A DNA stretch of 64,000 bases from IMG/VR virus record IMGVR_UViG_3300048919_000048, positions 62,001-126,000 of that record; one strand, given 5' to 3'. Numbering within the stretch: position 1 is the stretch's first letter; each line of letters starts with the position of its first letter. The position numbers and the translations under genes are program-made. The notes beneath the pieces were generated by a model. It saw only the letters and a program-made list of their open reading frames with translations, did no database searches and was not told where the DNA came from. The stretch is from a virus. Positions 25,197 through 34,518 of the stretch are shown piece by piece.

Positions 25197-25894
25197 GTCT
25201 TGTCACTGATAAGCGCTGGCTTATCAATAACCGGAGTTTCCAAACAAACCGACACGATCTTGTCGTTGTAGACGATCGGAGGATTTGGCTTTGGTGGTAG
25301 ACCAGGATCATCACCGCCGGGCTTGACACCCACGTCATAGTCTGCTTCAATACCAACAGGTGGGCCAGACGTGTTCCCGGTTTCGATCCCGATGACAATG
25401 TGCTCGATATCCTCGAACGTACCGATATCTTTCTCCACGAACGTCGTGTTGAAGGTGATAATGGTCCGCGCCCGATTCTCGAACAATTGCTGGTTCAGCG
25501 GGACACGCATTCGAGCAATATTCGATGTGGATGAGTACGCATAGGGAGAACCCGTCGGGAAGTATTTCTCACGAAGGAACGGCAGGCCGAATGCCTGATG
25601 CACCCGGGACAGTGCCCAGTGAGGTTTCCCACGGTAAGCGGTGAGGGTATAGCTGGCGGTGTAGTTGTGGGCCGTATGCACGACTCCGTCTTCATCCACC
25701 ACTTCAGCAGTTGCCCAGTCGAGAGGGGTAAGCAATGACAGGTCCACGAGGATGTAAGGCCCTTCCGGTTTTGGAATGGTCTCATCAGCTTCAACGACAT
25801 CATAGCCCGTTACGTCCAAACAGAGACGACCGATTGCCTTGGTCAGTGCTCCCATCACGACATCTGAATTTGTAAAGTCCAGAAGGTCTGCCAT
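25187..25894 (-). CDS. Neck/tail terminator-like protein
   Basis: A 235-residue protein immediately before the sheath gene. Its core (about residues 40-165) resembles LIC_12616-type phage neck proteins, with YILVDLSLLTPLDW and LTAYRGKPHWALSRVHQAFG. The C-terminal 60 residues are Pro/Gly-rich and probably flexible. The position fits a tail terminator that caps the tube and sheath. Its start overlaps the preceding gene. Confidence 0.6.
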   Translation of the reverse strand: MADLLDFTNSDVVMGALTKAIGRLCLDVTGYDVVEADETIPKPEGPYILVDLSLLTPLDWATAEVVDEDGVVHTAHNYTASYTLTAYRGKPHWALSRVHQAFGLPFLREKYFPTGSPYAYSSTSNIARMRVPLNQQLFENRARTIITFNTTFVEKDIGTFEDIEHIVIGIETGNTSGPPVGIEADYDVGVKPGGDDPGLPPKPNPPIVYNDKIVSVCLETPVIDKPALISDKTGE

Positions 25895-26340
25895 TACAGA
25901 CCTCCCTCAGTTCCAACTGGAACTGCGATCAGGTAGTATCGGTAGCGAGGCACACCGGAAGACGGATACATATCTGCCTTCATCACGGTAAACCACGTCT
26001 GCCCGCCTCCGGAGTCCGGCAGCAACATCTGATCAGAAAGATGCTCTGTGCCCTCTCGTGCTCGGAACAAAAGAGTCTCAGAGTAAACGGTGTAGGAGTC
26101 ATAGTCCTCTTCACCGCCGATCATCAACTGGTTGTTCTGGTCACGGATGGCTTTGCCCCGCATCGGTTGGATAGTGCATTCAACGGCAGTGAAGGGGGTG
26201 TAAACCACCTCTCGCCCGCCGTTCAGGAACGGACTGTCAGGGTCTGTCTTGACCCACTCACGTTTCCTGCATTGCACCTCGATTCGAGGAATGAGTTTGT
26301 TACGGCTTGAGAGCAACGAATAAGCTCTTGGCATCGCCAT
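25894..26340 (-). CDS. Head-tail connector-like protein
   Basis: A 148-residue beta-rich protein of the neck cluster. The order (adaptor, completion, this gene, terminator, sheath) suggests a head-tail stopper. The sequence itself gives no strong family signature. It overlaps the following gene by one base. Confidence 0.5.
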   Translation of the reverse strand: MAMPRAYSLLSSRNKLIPRIEVQCRKREWVKTDPDSPFLNGGREVVYTPFTAVECTIQPMRGKAIRDQNNQLMIGGEEDYDSYTVYSETLLFRAREGTEHLSDQMLLPDSGGGQTWFTVMKADMYPSSGVPRYRYYLIAVPVGTEGGL

Positions 26341-26350
26341 CAGTCACTCC

Positions 26351-26812
26351 TTATTTGCCTTGGTACTTGACAACCTTGTACGTTGCCGCACTTGACAAGT
26401 CACCATAATGAATCATTGCGTCGTCAAACCCCTTGTAGCTCGCCCAGTCTTTTGATACCTTAGGGTTACTGAATGTCCCAGTGGAGATCGTGAAGCGAAT
26501 ACTATCTGCTGCGTCCTTTCCGATTTTCTCCAAGTAGCTACTGAAGTGGCGACCTTGGATGATCCCGTTGTGCATTCGTTTGATATGCTTCAGGAGACCT
26601 TCTTGGAAGTGCAGGGAGGTTGAGAACATGAAGTTACGCTCAGGAAGGTTATTCCAGCCTTCTTCATGGATGGCGGCAAGAGTCGCCATGTTCAGCCCAG
26701 AATAGTGTTTCTCGTCGTAAAAACCAGATTCCACTTCTTTCTCAGCTAAATCAGAGAGTTGGCTGAAATACCGCTTCAGTTCAGAGATGTCGGTGAACGA
26801 CTTCTTTGCCAC
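26351..26812 (-). CDS. Tail completion/neck protein, gp10-like
   Basis: A 153-residue protein with the pattern of HK97 gp10-like or gpS-like proteins: a central helix ATLAAIHEEGWNNLPERNFM near residues 43-62 and a C-terminal helical part. In related phages such proteins shape the neck. A sigma70-like promoter lies just upstream (26833-26861). Confidence 0.6.
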   Translation of the reverse strand: MAKKSFTDISELKRYFSQLSDLAEKEVESGFYDEKHYSGLNMATLAAIHEEGWNNLPERNFMFSTSLHFQEGLLKHIKRMHNGIIQGRHFSSYLEKIGKDAADSIRFTISTGTFSNPKVSKDWASYKGFDDAMIHYGDLSSAATYKVVKYQGK

Positions 26813-26832
26813 GGTATTTCCCCATGAAAGTT

Positions 26833-26861
26833 ATTTTACCACATTAGGTTAGCAAAAGCAA
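26833..26861 (-). promoter_or_regulatory. Sigma70-like promoter for neck genes
   Basis: On the minus strand TTGCTT (26861-26856), a 17-base spacer and TAAAAT (26838-26833) precede the gene starting at 26812. Confidence 0.55.
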
Positions 26862-26874
26862 CAAAGTCAACGCT

Positions 26875-27402
26875 TTAGCGAACCATCCAAGGACTGCGTC
26901 TCGCTTGGCTGCAAGGCCATGCTGACTGCTTAGGGATCGCCGGGGTTGGATACACACCCTGTTCCATAAAGCCGTTCACAGAGTTAGGGTTGTTCTTCAC
27001 ACGGAAGAATTCATCTTTACGTACACCACCAATGATCACGAGGGCATTGTTGAATCCAAGGGATGGGTCAACATAATCCGGGTTCAGTTCGAGCCAGTCA
27101 AGGAAGTCTTTCCATGATTCCCAGCTTGATCCGCCTTTGATGGAAATAGTCTCGTCACCGATTTTCTCGAATCGCTCACGAATAGATGAAGCACCGCTGG
27201 AAACTTCCTGAACAATCAACCAACGGACGCAGTCAACGACGGTGTTGTACAGGGCCAGTGGGGTTTTATCCGGGTTGTTGTCCAAGTCATACGTCAACTT
27301 CCACTTGGTCCAGAAGAAGAGGATCGTCGCATCCGAAATCTCCTCGGTGGTGATACCACCCAAGAGCATACGGACGATCTCAATTACTTGTTCGTCGGTC
27401 AT
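26875..27402 (-). CDS. Head-tail adaptor candidate
   Basis: A 175-residue mainly helical protein, the first of the neck genes. It opens MTDEQVIEIVRMLLGGITTE and has a helical hairpin to about residue 90, like gp15/gp6-type adaptors that bind the portal. The C-terminus is loop-rich. The assignment rests mostly on position and helical content. A possible promoter (TTGTCT, 17 bases, CAAAAT) lies upstream. Confidence 0.5.
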   Translation of the reverse strand: MTDEQVIEIVRMLLGGITTEEISDATILFFWTKWKLTYDLDNNPDKTPLALYNTVVDCVRWLIVQEVSSGASSIRERFEKIGDETISIKGGSSWESWKDFLDWLELNPDYVDPSLGFNNALVIIGGVRKDEFFRVKNNPNSVNGFMEQGVYPTPAIPKQSAWPCSQARRSPWMVR

Positions 27403-27476
27403 AAAAGGGGCCTCCAGTAAGGGTAGACTTCATGTTACCATATTTTGCACAAAAAGTCATTGACAGACAAAAAGAA

Positions 27477-27494
27477 AGCCGCCCGAAGGCGGCT
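27477..27494 (-). terminator. Terminator after small collagen-like gene
   Basis: On the minus strand AGCCGCC-TTCG-GGCGGCT is followed by TTCTTTTTG, 4 bases after the stop at 27499. Confidence 0.9.
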
Positions 27495-27498
27495 GTAC

Positions 27499-28308
27499 TT
27501 AGTTGGTGTACAACTTGATTTGAACTTCAAGGAATGTTAAGTTCATATCAACCCCGGTGGTATTGACAAGCCACAGGGTACAACCATCCACAGTAAAGGG
27601 GTCGGTTACGGTGTGGGTCCAAGAGTCCAAGGAGATTGCACCCCTGTCCAGTGATGTACCGGAAACCTTTACCCTCGTGGCTGCTGCCAGTTGAGTTGTA
27701 CCGTCGGCACGACGCAAGTCAACACGCCATTCACGGGCTTGGTTAGCACCGCCTGACAGTTCGCCTTGAAGTCGAACAACAAATCGGACATCTCGCCAGC
27801 CGTCCACTGCTGGGAACTTGGCTACCCCAGTCGAGGAATTGAAATCAATCTGTGCGTTACTGTCCGCCAACAGTGCCCAACCAGGCGCGGTCCCGATGTT
27901 AAGGGACTGTCCATTTGTGATGGTGATTGCGTTAGTTGTTCTTCGAACATCAATGCTGAAGACGGCACCATCATCTCCCGCCGGGCCTTGTGTTCCTTGA
28001 GTCCCTTGCGGACCTTGGATTCCCTGAATACCTTGGTCGCCTTTATCTCCTTTCGGCCCAGTAGCACCAGTCAGTCCAGTGTCTCCCTTCAGACCTTGTT
28101 CACCCGCCGGGCCTGTAGGGCCTGCCGGGCCAATTGGTCCTTGGGGTCCTGGGTCGCCAGGGTCTCCCTTATCCCCTTTTGGTCCCACAGTTCCTCCCCC
28201 GGAACCGATCGAGGCAAAAGGAATCATCGTCTCTGACTGGAGGTCATACAATGCATACCCAAAGTATACACCGTTTTGCTCTCCCGTAATACCTCTTAGT
28301 GTTGCCAT
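27499..28308 (-). CDS. Collagen-like fibre protein with C-terminal beta domain
   Basis: A 269-residue protein. Residues about 1-38 form an attachment domain. About 41-112 are uninterrupted Gly-X-Y collagen-like repeats ([16 protein letters not shown]). About 113-269 form a beta-rich domain resembling a trimeric jelly roll or lectin. It lies among head and neck genes, so it may decorate the head or neck as a trimeric fibre. Host glycan binding is possible but unproven. Confidence 0.7.
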   Translation of the reverse strand: MATLRGITGEQNGVYFGYALYDLQSETMIPFASIGSGGGTVGPKGDKGDPGDPGPQGPIGPAGPTGPAGEQGLKGDTGLTGATGPKGDKGDQGIQGIQGPQGTQGTQGPAGDDGAVFSIDVRRTTNAITITNGQSLNIGTAPGWALLADSNAQIDFNSSTGVAKFPAVDGWRDVRFVVRLQGELSGGANQAREWRVDLRRADGTTQLAAATRVKVSGTSLDRGAISLDSWTHTVTDPFTVDGCTLWLVNTTGVDMNLTFLEVQIKLYTN

Positions 28309-28328
28309 ACTGACTCCTTATACAGAAA

Positions 28329-28348
28329 AACCGCCCCGAAGGGCGGCT
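28329..28348 (-). terminator. Terminator after head-fibre-like gene
   Basis: On the minus strand CCGCCC-TTCG-GGGCGG is followed by TTTTTC, just downstream of the 28352 stop and upstream of the next ribosome site. Confidence 0.85.
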
Positions 28349-28351
28349 TTA

Positions 28352-28747
28352 TTATGCTCCCGGAGCAAACAATCCTGTAGCCCTGATAGCAGCTAGCAGA
28401 TTGTTGAAATCCGCCATTGTCGGATCAGCGGTGATATTTGGGAAATCTCCTTGGAGAACCCCACCACGCTGTGTTGTAGTTGGAACCTTATTCCCAGCCA
28501 TTGCTGTGGTTCCAGTTGTACCGATAACAAGGTCGGATGTTCCAGCGCCGATCGCTGAACGGGCAGTAGCTTGGTCTGCCCCAGCCGCGATAACAGCAGG
28601 TTTGTCAGTCACGTCAGCCCATGCTACAGAGCCGCCGCCACCGCTGCCTTCAAAAAGTTCAGTCAGGGTTTTAGTTTCCCCGGTTGCCTGATCCATGATC
28701 TGGTAACCAGTCAGTGTGCCGAGTGATGCACCGCCAATTGCTGCCAT
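28352..28747 (-). CDS. Head fibre-like protein
   Basis: A 131-residue protein with the pattern VAWADVTDKPAVIAAGADQA (about residues 40-59), ARSAIGAGTSDLVIG and a C-terminal DFNNLLAAIRATGLFA. These phrases match phage head-fibre proteins of the phi29 gp8.5 type. It follows a DUF4376-like gene by one base and precedes the small collagen-like gene. A fibre on the capsid is inferred. Confidence 0.65.
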   Translation of the reverse strand: MAAIGGASLGTLTGYQIMDQATGETKTLTELFEGSGGGGSVAWADVTDKPAVIAAGADQATARSAIGAGTSDLVIGTTGTTAMAGNKVPTTTQRGGVLQGDFPNITADPTMADFNNLLAAIRATGLFAPGA

Positions 28748-28748
28748 G

Positions 28749-29399
28749 TTATTCTCCTACAAAAGTAGTTGGGACTTCAGGGATGTCTGTGATGACAGAG
28801 GTGTCGTACACAGATTTTACGTAGGCCAGGAGGTTTTGGTGGACCTTCCCGGTTGCGACCATAATCGCATCAATCTTCGCCACTGCGTCTGCGGAAGGCA
28901 AAGTAAGGGTTGAAAAATCCGTTTTACGGATTAGAATGTCTTTGTCAGGATGGGCTTGAGCATACGCCTTGATGGTGTCGAGGTTGATAAGCTCACGAGG
29001 CTCAACCGAGAAAGTATCCCCGTCAACAGTTACCCCGGCAGACAGGTCTGCGGTATACTGCTGGTAGGCACGGCTACGATGATCTTCTTTGGCCCGGACC
29101 AAGTTCTCTGCGATCTCTTCAGGATAGAAATCACGAGCTACCCAAGTCTTGTACCAGAGGTCATCGTCAGGATTTAGTTTGGGAGTTCCCTCTGTGACAA
29201 CATCACCGACAGGGATCTCTGAGTCATGAACCATGCAATAACCCCACAGGTCACGCATGTCAGCTTCCCATACATAAGAGCCGATACTGACGTTGGTATG
29301 CTCTTTCAGGAAGTCACTGAGGTAAACGGGGTATTTCATGTCGGACATGCGAATCATCGGTGTCCAAGCATAAACCTTGCTGGTAGGATCTACAGCCAT
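28749..29399 (-). CDS. DUF4376-like fibre-associated protein
   Basis: A 216-residue protein started at 29399, where AAAGGAGA lies 6 bases upstream; a longer frame to 29561 lacks this. The second half resembles DUF4376, often found in tail-fibre-linked proteins: AYQQYTADLSAGVTVDGDTF near residues 113-132, then IKAYAQAHPDK and a terminal helix. It lies between two fibre genes. Function in fibre attachment is inferred. Confidence 0.6.
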   Translation of the reverse strand: MAVDPTSKVYAWTPMIRMSDMKYPVYLSDFLKEHTNVSIGSYVWEADMRDLWGYCMVHDSEIPVGDVVTEGTPKLNPDDDLWYKTWVARDFYPEEIAENLVRAKEDHRSRAYQQYTADLSAGVTVDGDTFSVEPRELINLDTIKAYAQAHPDKDILIRKTDFSTLTLPSADAVAKIDAIMVATGKVHQNLLAYVKSVYDTSVITDIPEVPTTFVGE

Positions 29400-29411
29400 T
29401 TGGATCTCCTT

Positions 29412-29434
29412 TAAAGGGGCCGAAGCCCCTTTTG
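29412..29434 (-). terminator. Terminator after giant collagen-like gene
   Basis: On the minus strand AAAAGGGGC-TTCG-GCCCCTTTAA, directly after the 29438 stop. The next ribosome site follows at once. Confidence 0.85.
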
Positions 29435-29437
29435 GTA

Positions 29438-32400
29438 TTAGTCTACAGTCATCGCCTGAACACCCGTCAGGTCCGTGCCGTCCCAGAAGAACGTCAGGAT
29501 GGTACGGGTTGTACCAAGCGCAGGCTGGGTTCCGTTTGACCAAGCCATCGGGGTAGGCCACGTCATAGAGCCGCCTTTACCGATGAACTTAACAACTACC
29601 GTCATCGCACGGCCTGCTGGCAGGTTGGAGATGGTAATTGTCTTGGACGTGGTTCCGTCAACGGTGAACACGTTAGACACAGCAGCATCCAGCGCACCAG
29701 TGGCAGACATCACACGGAGGTCGTAACGGTCAAGCTTCTTCCACGCACCGTTTGAACGGACGTAGTAGCCGGAATCCTGAGGCGCTTCAAGAACGCTGAT
29801 CAGTGTCCAGTCACCGTCGATACGGGAATACTGCTTACCATCCTTAGGTGCATCGTAGACGTTACCACCACCCATGTGGCCCAGAGAACCCCAAGTGGTT
29901 GCGTTTGTCTTCAGGAAGAACTCAAGGGTAGAGGAGTTCAGGAAGTAATCCCCGACACGTCCATCAGCAGGGGTAGGGTTACGGGCAAACACGATCCACA
30001 AGGAACCTTGGTCACCTTTATCACCTTTAACACCCTGAGGTCCGGTAGGACCTGTGTTACCTTGAGGACCAGTAGGTCCGATTGGACCTTGGATAGGACC
30101 CAAGTTTTCGTAGGCAGAACCCGTCCAACCCCAGAAATCGCCATCGATCAGGTAACCCTGTCCCAGCGTCCCGGTTGGCGGCAGTTCAGAACTGCTGTTC
30201 AGCTTACCGATGATTTCTACACCCGGACCCATGTCACCTTGAGGACCCTGAGGACCGATATCCCCCTTGTCACCCTTAGGACCTTGTGCCCCAGTGGCAC
30301 CAGTTTCACCTGTGGCACCTGTAGGACCAACTGGACCACGAACAACGCCCATGTTAACCCAAGTGCTGCCGTTCCAAGAGAAGCCTGTTCCGGTGTCCTC
30401 GGTCACGTAGTAATCACCGACGGTGTTACCAGATGACGGCAGGGAGCCTTGGTTAGGGACAGTCCCTTTAGGGATTACTCCTGCACCATTATCGCCAGTG
30501 TCGCCCTTCGGACCAGCAGGTCCGGTATCACCAGTGTCGCCTTTAGGTCCGGTGTTACCACGTGCCATCCCGGTATTAACCCACTGGAGGCCGTCCCAAG
30601 CAAATCCTTCACCTGTGTCAACAGTTGTCCAGAAGTCACCCTTCACGTTGTCGGTGGTAGGGAGGGAAGCTTCGTTAGGAACAGTGCCTTTCGGATTCAG
30701 GCCAGTACCTTGTGGACCAACGTCACCTTGGTCACCTTTTGGACCTTGTTCGCCCGCCGGGCCAGCAGGTCCGGTAGCGCCAGTGTCACCTTTAGGCCCG
30801 GCTGGACCCTGCGCTCCAGTATCACCCTTCGGACCACGAACTGGTCCAACGTTCTGCCATGCAGTACCGTTAAAGATGTACAGGTCGTCACCGATCAGCC
30901 ATGCATCACCCGTCACCGGATTTGCAGGAAGATCTGCTTCGCTCGCTTTCTCACCAAGGATAGCTACACCTTCACCAACAGGACCTTGAGGACCTGTCAG
31001 GCCAGTGTTACCACGTGGACCCTGAGGGCCAGTGTCACCTTTTGCACCTTTCAGGCTGGCAAGATATTCGTTCAGCGAACCTGTGAATCCAGCTTCAACC
31101 GCAAGAGCATAGTTGTCCTTACCAGTTGCGCCCGGGTCGCCTTTCACGCCCTGAGGGCCTTGAGGGCCAGTATCGCCCGTATCACCTTTAGGGCCTTGGA
31201 ATGCCCCGAGGTTCTCCCAGTTTCCGTTACCAGTTGATACCCAAACATCCGTGCCGATCAGGTATGCATCACCTGCATCTGCTCCGGCAGGGAGACTACC
31301 TTCGTCTGCTACCTTACCGAGAATGTTGATGGCGTTGGCGTTTGTACCGTCTACACCGGGATCACCCTTATCGCCCTTCGGCCCGGTTGGTCCGGTTGGT
31401 CCGATGAGAGAGTTCAGGAAGTCAACCTGAGAACCAGTGTGACCGTTATCCAGCCAAACCTGATACGCAGACTTACCTTCCGGCCCGACTTGGCCTACAG
31501 TTTGCCATTTATCGGTGTCACCTGTCCAGACATACATCTTGTCTTGGATGATGTAGCAATCGCCGTTGCTGTTGCCTTCCATTGGGAGGAAGGATGGATC
31601 AGGGAAAGATCCGAGGATCTGGAGACCGATGCCGTCAGCCCCTTTCAGGGAACTCAGCCATTCGTCCTCTGTCCCAACGAAGCCTGCGTTAACTGCGACT
31701 TCATACGCAGACAGACCCTGAGGACCAGCAAAGCTGCCGAGGTTTTTCCACTGCTTAACGCCACCCTCTTCTACCACCGTCCAGAAGTTCTGGTTGATGA
31801 CGTAAGTGTCGCCGAGTTCCATATCCGCAACTGGTGGCAACTGGGTAACATCACTCAGTTGGTCGATGACGTTGATGCCGATCCCTGCTGGGCCTTTAGG
31901 ACCTTCCGGACCACGGGCACCCTGTGCCCCGGCTGGGCCAGCGGGACCTGTTGCACCTTGAGGGCCAGTTTCGCCCTGAGGACCTTGTGGTCCTGTCAAA
32001 CCTTCTGGGCCTTCCGGACCCTGTGGTCCTGTTGGACCAATCGGACCTTGCGGCCCGGTAGCACCAGTGTCGCCCTTATCACCCTTGACAGTCTCGACGA
32101 AAATACCGTCAGACTTCATCTCGATCTTGTTCGCCGGGTCAGCAGAGATTTTGGTCTCTTGCGGGCGAACATACATAGCGCCTTGGCGGATTTCGAGCAT
32201 GTTGTCCTGTGCAGTGGACACAGGGACATTCAGGCCAGCAGAACCAGCCTTCAGGGCGTTCTGAGCACTTGGATCAACAATCACATCAATCTGAGTCTTG
32301 GCCTTCCCGGTAGGGTCAGCTTTGATATCCAGAGTCTTGTTTGGTGACGTGGTTGATACGTTGACAGGATCGGAGTATACTCCTTCCAGCGCTGGGTTAC

Positions 32401-32719
32401 CAGCGTTAGCTGCATCCTGTGCAGAAATGTACGTTACCGTGTTCCCTTCTTTTGAGGAAATCTTGGTGTCGGAACTTCCAACAAAGAGGCCCTGTTCGTC
32501 TGAGGAGCTTACCACCTGGAGGCGGTTACCTGCACGACGGGATACGTTGACATTTGCCAGAAGAGGAGAGGATTGAGTACCATCACCGATCAGTGTGGTA
32601 GATACGGTGTCTTGTGTCTCGATCCCCGTGAAAGGGGCACCAGACCCACCTGAGGTGCTCGTAGAAGGATCTGGTACGGTAACCAGTACCTCTACGACCT
32701 TATCTTCGTATTGTGCCAT
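29438..32719 (-). CDS. Giant modular collagen-like fibre protein
   Basis: A 1093-residue protein, the largest in the window. It starts MAQYEDKVVEVLVTV, like the sheath. About residues 215-275 are the first Gly-X-Y block. From about 275 to 950, collagen blocks alternate with about eight small modules reading LPxxxxxGDxYxI...W(V/E)NLG. Three modules carry the AGFVGTEDEWLSSLKG-type repeat. About 950-1093 form a terminal beta domain. It lies in the head gene block and probably makes a long trimeric fibre on the virion surface. Confidence 0.75.
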   Translation of the reverse strand: MAQYEDKVVEVLVTVPDPSTSTSGGSGAPFTGIETQDTVSTTLIGDGTQSSPLLANVNVSRRAGNRLQVVSSSDEQGLFVGSSDTKISSKEGNTVTYISAQDAANAGNPALEGVYSDPVNVSTTSPNKTLDIKADPTGKAKTQIDVIVDPSAQNALKAGSAGLNVPVSTAQDNMLEIRQGAMYVRPQETKISADPANKIEMKSDGIFVETVKGDKGDTGATGPQGPIGPTGPQGPEGPEGLTGPQGPQGETGPQGATGPAGPAGAQGARGPEGPKGPAGIGINVIDQLSDVTQLPPVADMELGDTYVINQNFWTVVEEGGVKQWKNLGSFAGPQGLSAYEVAVNAGFVGTEDEWLSSLKGADGIGLQILGSFPDPSFLPMEGNSNGDCYIIQDKMYVWTGDTDKWQTVGQVGPEGKSAYQVWLDNGHTGSQVDFLNSLIGPTGPTGPKGDKGDPGVDGTNANAINILGKVADEGSLPAGADAGDAYLIGTDVWVSTGNGNWENLGAFQGPKGDTGDTGPQGPQGVKGDPGATGKDNYALAVEAGFTGSLNEYLASLKGAKGDTGPQGPRGNTGLTGPQGPVGEGVAILGEKASEADLPANPVTGDAWLIGDDLYIFNGTAWQNVGPVRGPKGDTGAQGPAGPKGDTGATGPAGPAGEQGPKGDQGDVGPQGTGLNPKGTVPNEASLPTTDNVKGDFWTTVDTGEGFAWDGLQWVNTGMARGNTGPKGDTGDTGPAGPKGDTGDNGAGVIPKGTVPNQGSLPSSGNTVGDYYVTEDTGTGFSWNGSTWVNMGVVRGPVGPTGATGETGATGAQGPKGDKGDIGPQGPQGDMGPGVEIIGKLNSSSELPPTGTLGQGYLIDGDFWGWTGSAYENLGPIQGPIGPTGPQGNTGPTGPQGVKGDKGDQGSLWIVFARNPTPADGRVGDYFLNSSTLEFFLKTNATTWGSLGHMGGGNVYDAPKDGKQYSRIDGDWTLISVLEAPQDSGYYVRSNGAWKKLDRYDLRVMSATGALDAAVSNVFTVDGTTSKTITISNLPAGRAMTVVVKFIGKGGSMTWPTPMAWSNGTQPALGTTRTILTFFWDGTDLTGVQAMTVD

Positions 32720-32752
32720 TACTTACTTCTCCGGGGAAGGGATGGGAGAGAT

Positions 32753-32769
32753 GGCCCCGTGAAGGGGCC
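32753..32769. other. GC-rich hairpin in fibre gene leader
   Basis: GGCCCC-GTGAA-GGGGCC lies between the 32778 stop and the giant fibre gene start. No T run follows on either strand, so it is more likely a processing or attenuation structure than a full terminator. Confidence 0.4.
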
Positions 32770-32777
32770 GGAGGGAA

Positions 32778-33380
32778 TTACAGTGCAGCTTTCAGATCTT
32801 CCAACATTGCATCGAAAGTCTTAGCCTTGCTCAGGGAGATTCCCAGAGTCAGGGCGTAGGATTCCAGAGCGGCCTTTGCAGCAGCTTTCTTGGTATCGTC
32901 ACGCAGAGTTTCTGCATGGGCGAGGATCTCTGCCTTTTCTTCATCAGTGCGAGAAGAAACAGCTTTTTCCTCAACTTCTTCCTTGACTTCTGACGTTGGT
33001 TCGATTACAGTTGTCTGTACCAAACCAGCGAGAGGAGAAACTTCCTCAACGTCAGGAGGGATAACGTTGGCGCGGGCCACACGGATCTCTTCGACATTCG
33101 CCAAGAATTTCTCTGGGGTCTTAGGTGTCTCATGGAAGAAAATGAGGAACGCCGCACCCTTACGGACAGAGGCGACAGTGTTGATTCCCAACGCCGTCAT
33201 TTCCTCGATCTGAGTCAGGAATTCATACAGGTTACGGCCCATGACGAGTTCATTGTCATAGGAATAAAGGAAAGGTGCCAGGCGGGCTGATGCATCTACA
33301 TCCAGTTTCGGCAGGTATTGACCGAAGAACTTCAGCATGTGATATTCGCTCTGGAACACTTCCATATGCGGTTGTGCCAT
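32778..33380 (-). CDS. Hypothetical head-region protein
   Basis: A 200-residue protein. Residues about 1-95 form a structured N-terminal part (LKFFGQYLPKLDVDASARLA), then about 105-150 are a Glu/Val-rich linker, and the last 45 are helical with Ala-rich repeats. It lies between the major capsid and the giant fibre gene, so it may link head and fibre. No family recognised. A promoter is placed upstream. Confidence 0.6.
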   Translation of the reverse strand: MAQPHMEVFQSEYHMLKFFGQYLPKLDVDASARLAPFLYSYDNELVMGRNLYEFLTQIEEMTALGINTVASVRKGAAFLIFFHETPKTPEKFLANVEEIRVARANVIPPDVEEVSPLAGLVQTTVIEPTSEVKEEVEEKAVSSRTDEEKAEILAHAETLRDDTKKAAAKAALESYALTLGISLSKAKTFDAMLEDLKAAL

Positions 33381-33414
33381 TATAGGATACTCCTTCGTTG
33401 TGAATCAAAAGCCT

Positions 33415-33443
33415 ATCTTACAATGGTACACTATTTTGGTTAA
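33415..33443 (-). promoter_or_regulatory. Sigma70-like promoter before 32778-33380 gene
   Basis: On the minus strand TTAACC (33443-33438), 17 bases and TAAGAT (33420-33415). It follows directly after the capsid terminator. Confidence 0.5.
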
Positions 33444-33469
33444 AATGTACAGTTATACCGGAACCAATA

Positions 33470-33496
33470 AAAAAGGCCACCCGAAGGTGACCTTTT
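33470..33496 (-). terminator. Terminator after major capsid gene
   Basis: On the minus strand AAAAAGGTCACC-TTCG-GGTGGCCTTTTTT with one mismatch, 4 bases after the capsid stop. The long T run makes it a strong intrinsic terminator. Confidence 0.9.
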
Positions 33497-33500
33497 TCAA

Positions 33501-34499
33501 TTATGCAGTGAACTTACCTGTTGACTTAACAACCAGTTCAGGACGGTTGTTTACGGTCAGGAAGGAAGTCTCAGATTCGATCTTCGCTTCACGCAGGTAG
33601 TTGGACTCTTTGAAGAACACGTACAGTTCCTGAGCCACCTGGTTTGCATCACGCAGGGTGTCGCTCGGAGCGTAGTAGATCTCGAACATACGAGAGATAC
33701 CACGTGGGAAGATATACGCTTCACCTGCCGGGATGTTACCGGAGATATCTTCGATGAACAGGATGTTCTTGTGTTCGAAGATACGGTTGTTAGCGTTACC
33801 GCCCAGACGACGACGCAGCATTTCCTGAGTGGATGGGTACTGAGAGTACGCACCAGTCACCTGTGGGTGAGCGATCAGAGCGGAGAACCACTGACGGGAC
33901 GCCAGAACGACGATCTCGTAGTTGTCACCGTTGTCACCAGCCCAGTCGATGATGTGAGCACGAGCTTCAGCTTCCAGAACCTCGATTGGGTCAACACCCA
34001 GTTTGGTGAAGTCTACGTCAGCCGTAGTCTGGGTTGCACCCCAAACGTCGTAGTAGTCGTAGTCACAGGTCGGGTCATCCGGAGACCAAGAGGTGCCCTT
34101 CAGAGCAGCATACATGGCTTTGGACTTCAGGATCGCATGGCTGCGACGGATACGTGCCATGTGGCGCTGAACTTCAGCGTCAACCGTGGCTGGGGCGTTC
34201 TCGGTGCCGAACTCACGGAAGTTCTGGATATCAGCACGGTCGATGGAACGGTCCAGTGGGAAGAACGGAATGTTCAGGTTGATGATCTTTTTACGATCGT
34301 TCGCCAGGTGCTGACGTACACCACCACGCTGAACAGCCTTGATGTCACCAGCGCCGTCATCACGACGCTCGATACGAGCCACAGTGGTACGACCATAGTG
34401 TTCGGAGAACAGGTTCATGCTCTGGAGCAGAGTGTCCACACGTGGCATGGTAGAGATCAGGCCAGTGTAGTCAAGAATCTGGAAATCACCGTTTTGCAT
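33501..34499 (-). CDS. Major capsid protein (gpE-like, HK97 fold)
   Basis: A 332-residue protein of the major capsid protein E family. Features: an N-terminal strand to about residue 100 with LNIPFFPLDRSIDRADIQNF near 75-94, a helical central part, GDNYEIVVLASRQWFSALIA near 189-208, and a C-terminal ELYVFFKESNYLREAKIES. It follows the decoration gene with a 20-base gap and ends at a strong terminator, in keeping with high expression. Confidence 0.9.
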   Translation of the reverse strand: MQNGDFQILDYTGLISTMPRVDTLLQSMNLFSEHYGRTTVARIERRDDGAGDIKAVQRGGVRQHLANDRKKIINLNIPFFPLDRSIDRADIQNFREFGTENAPATVDAEVQRHMARIRRSHAILKSKAMYAALKGTSWSPDDPTCDYDYYDVWGATQTTADVDFTKLGVDPIEVLEAEARAHIIDWAGDNGDNYEIVVLASRQWFSALIAHPQVTGAYSQYPSTQEMLRRRLGGNANNRIFEHKNILFIEDISGNIPAGEAYIFPRGISRMFEIYYAPSDTLRDANQVAQELYVFFKESNYLREAKIESETSFLTVNNRPELVVKSTGKFTA

Positions 34500-34518
34500 T
34501 TAAATATCTCCTGTTGAA

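Noticed and set aside
29876-32347. Long plus-strand frames opposite the collagen-like gene
   Set aside because: They are antisense shadows of Gly-X-Y codons, with no ribosome sites and repetitive Thr/Arg composition.
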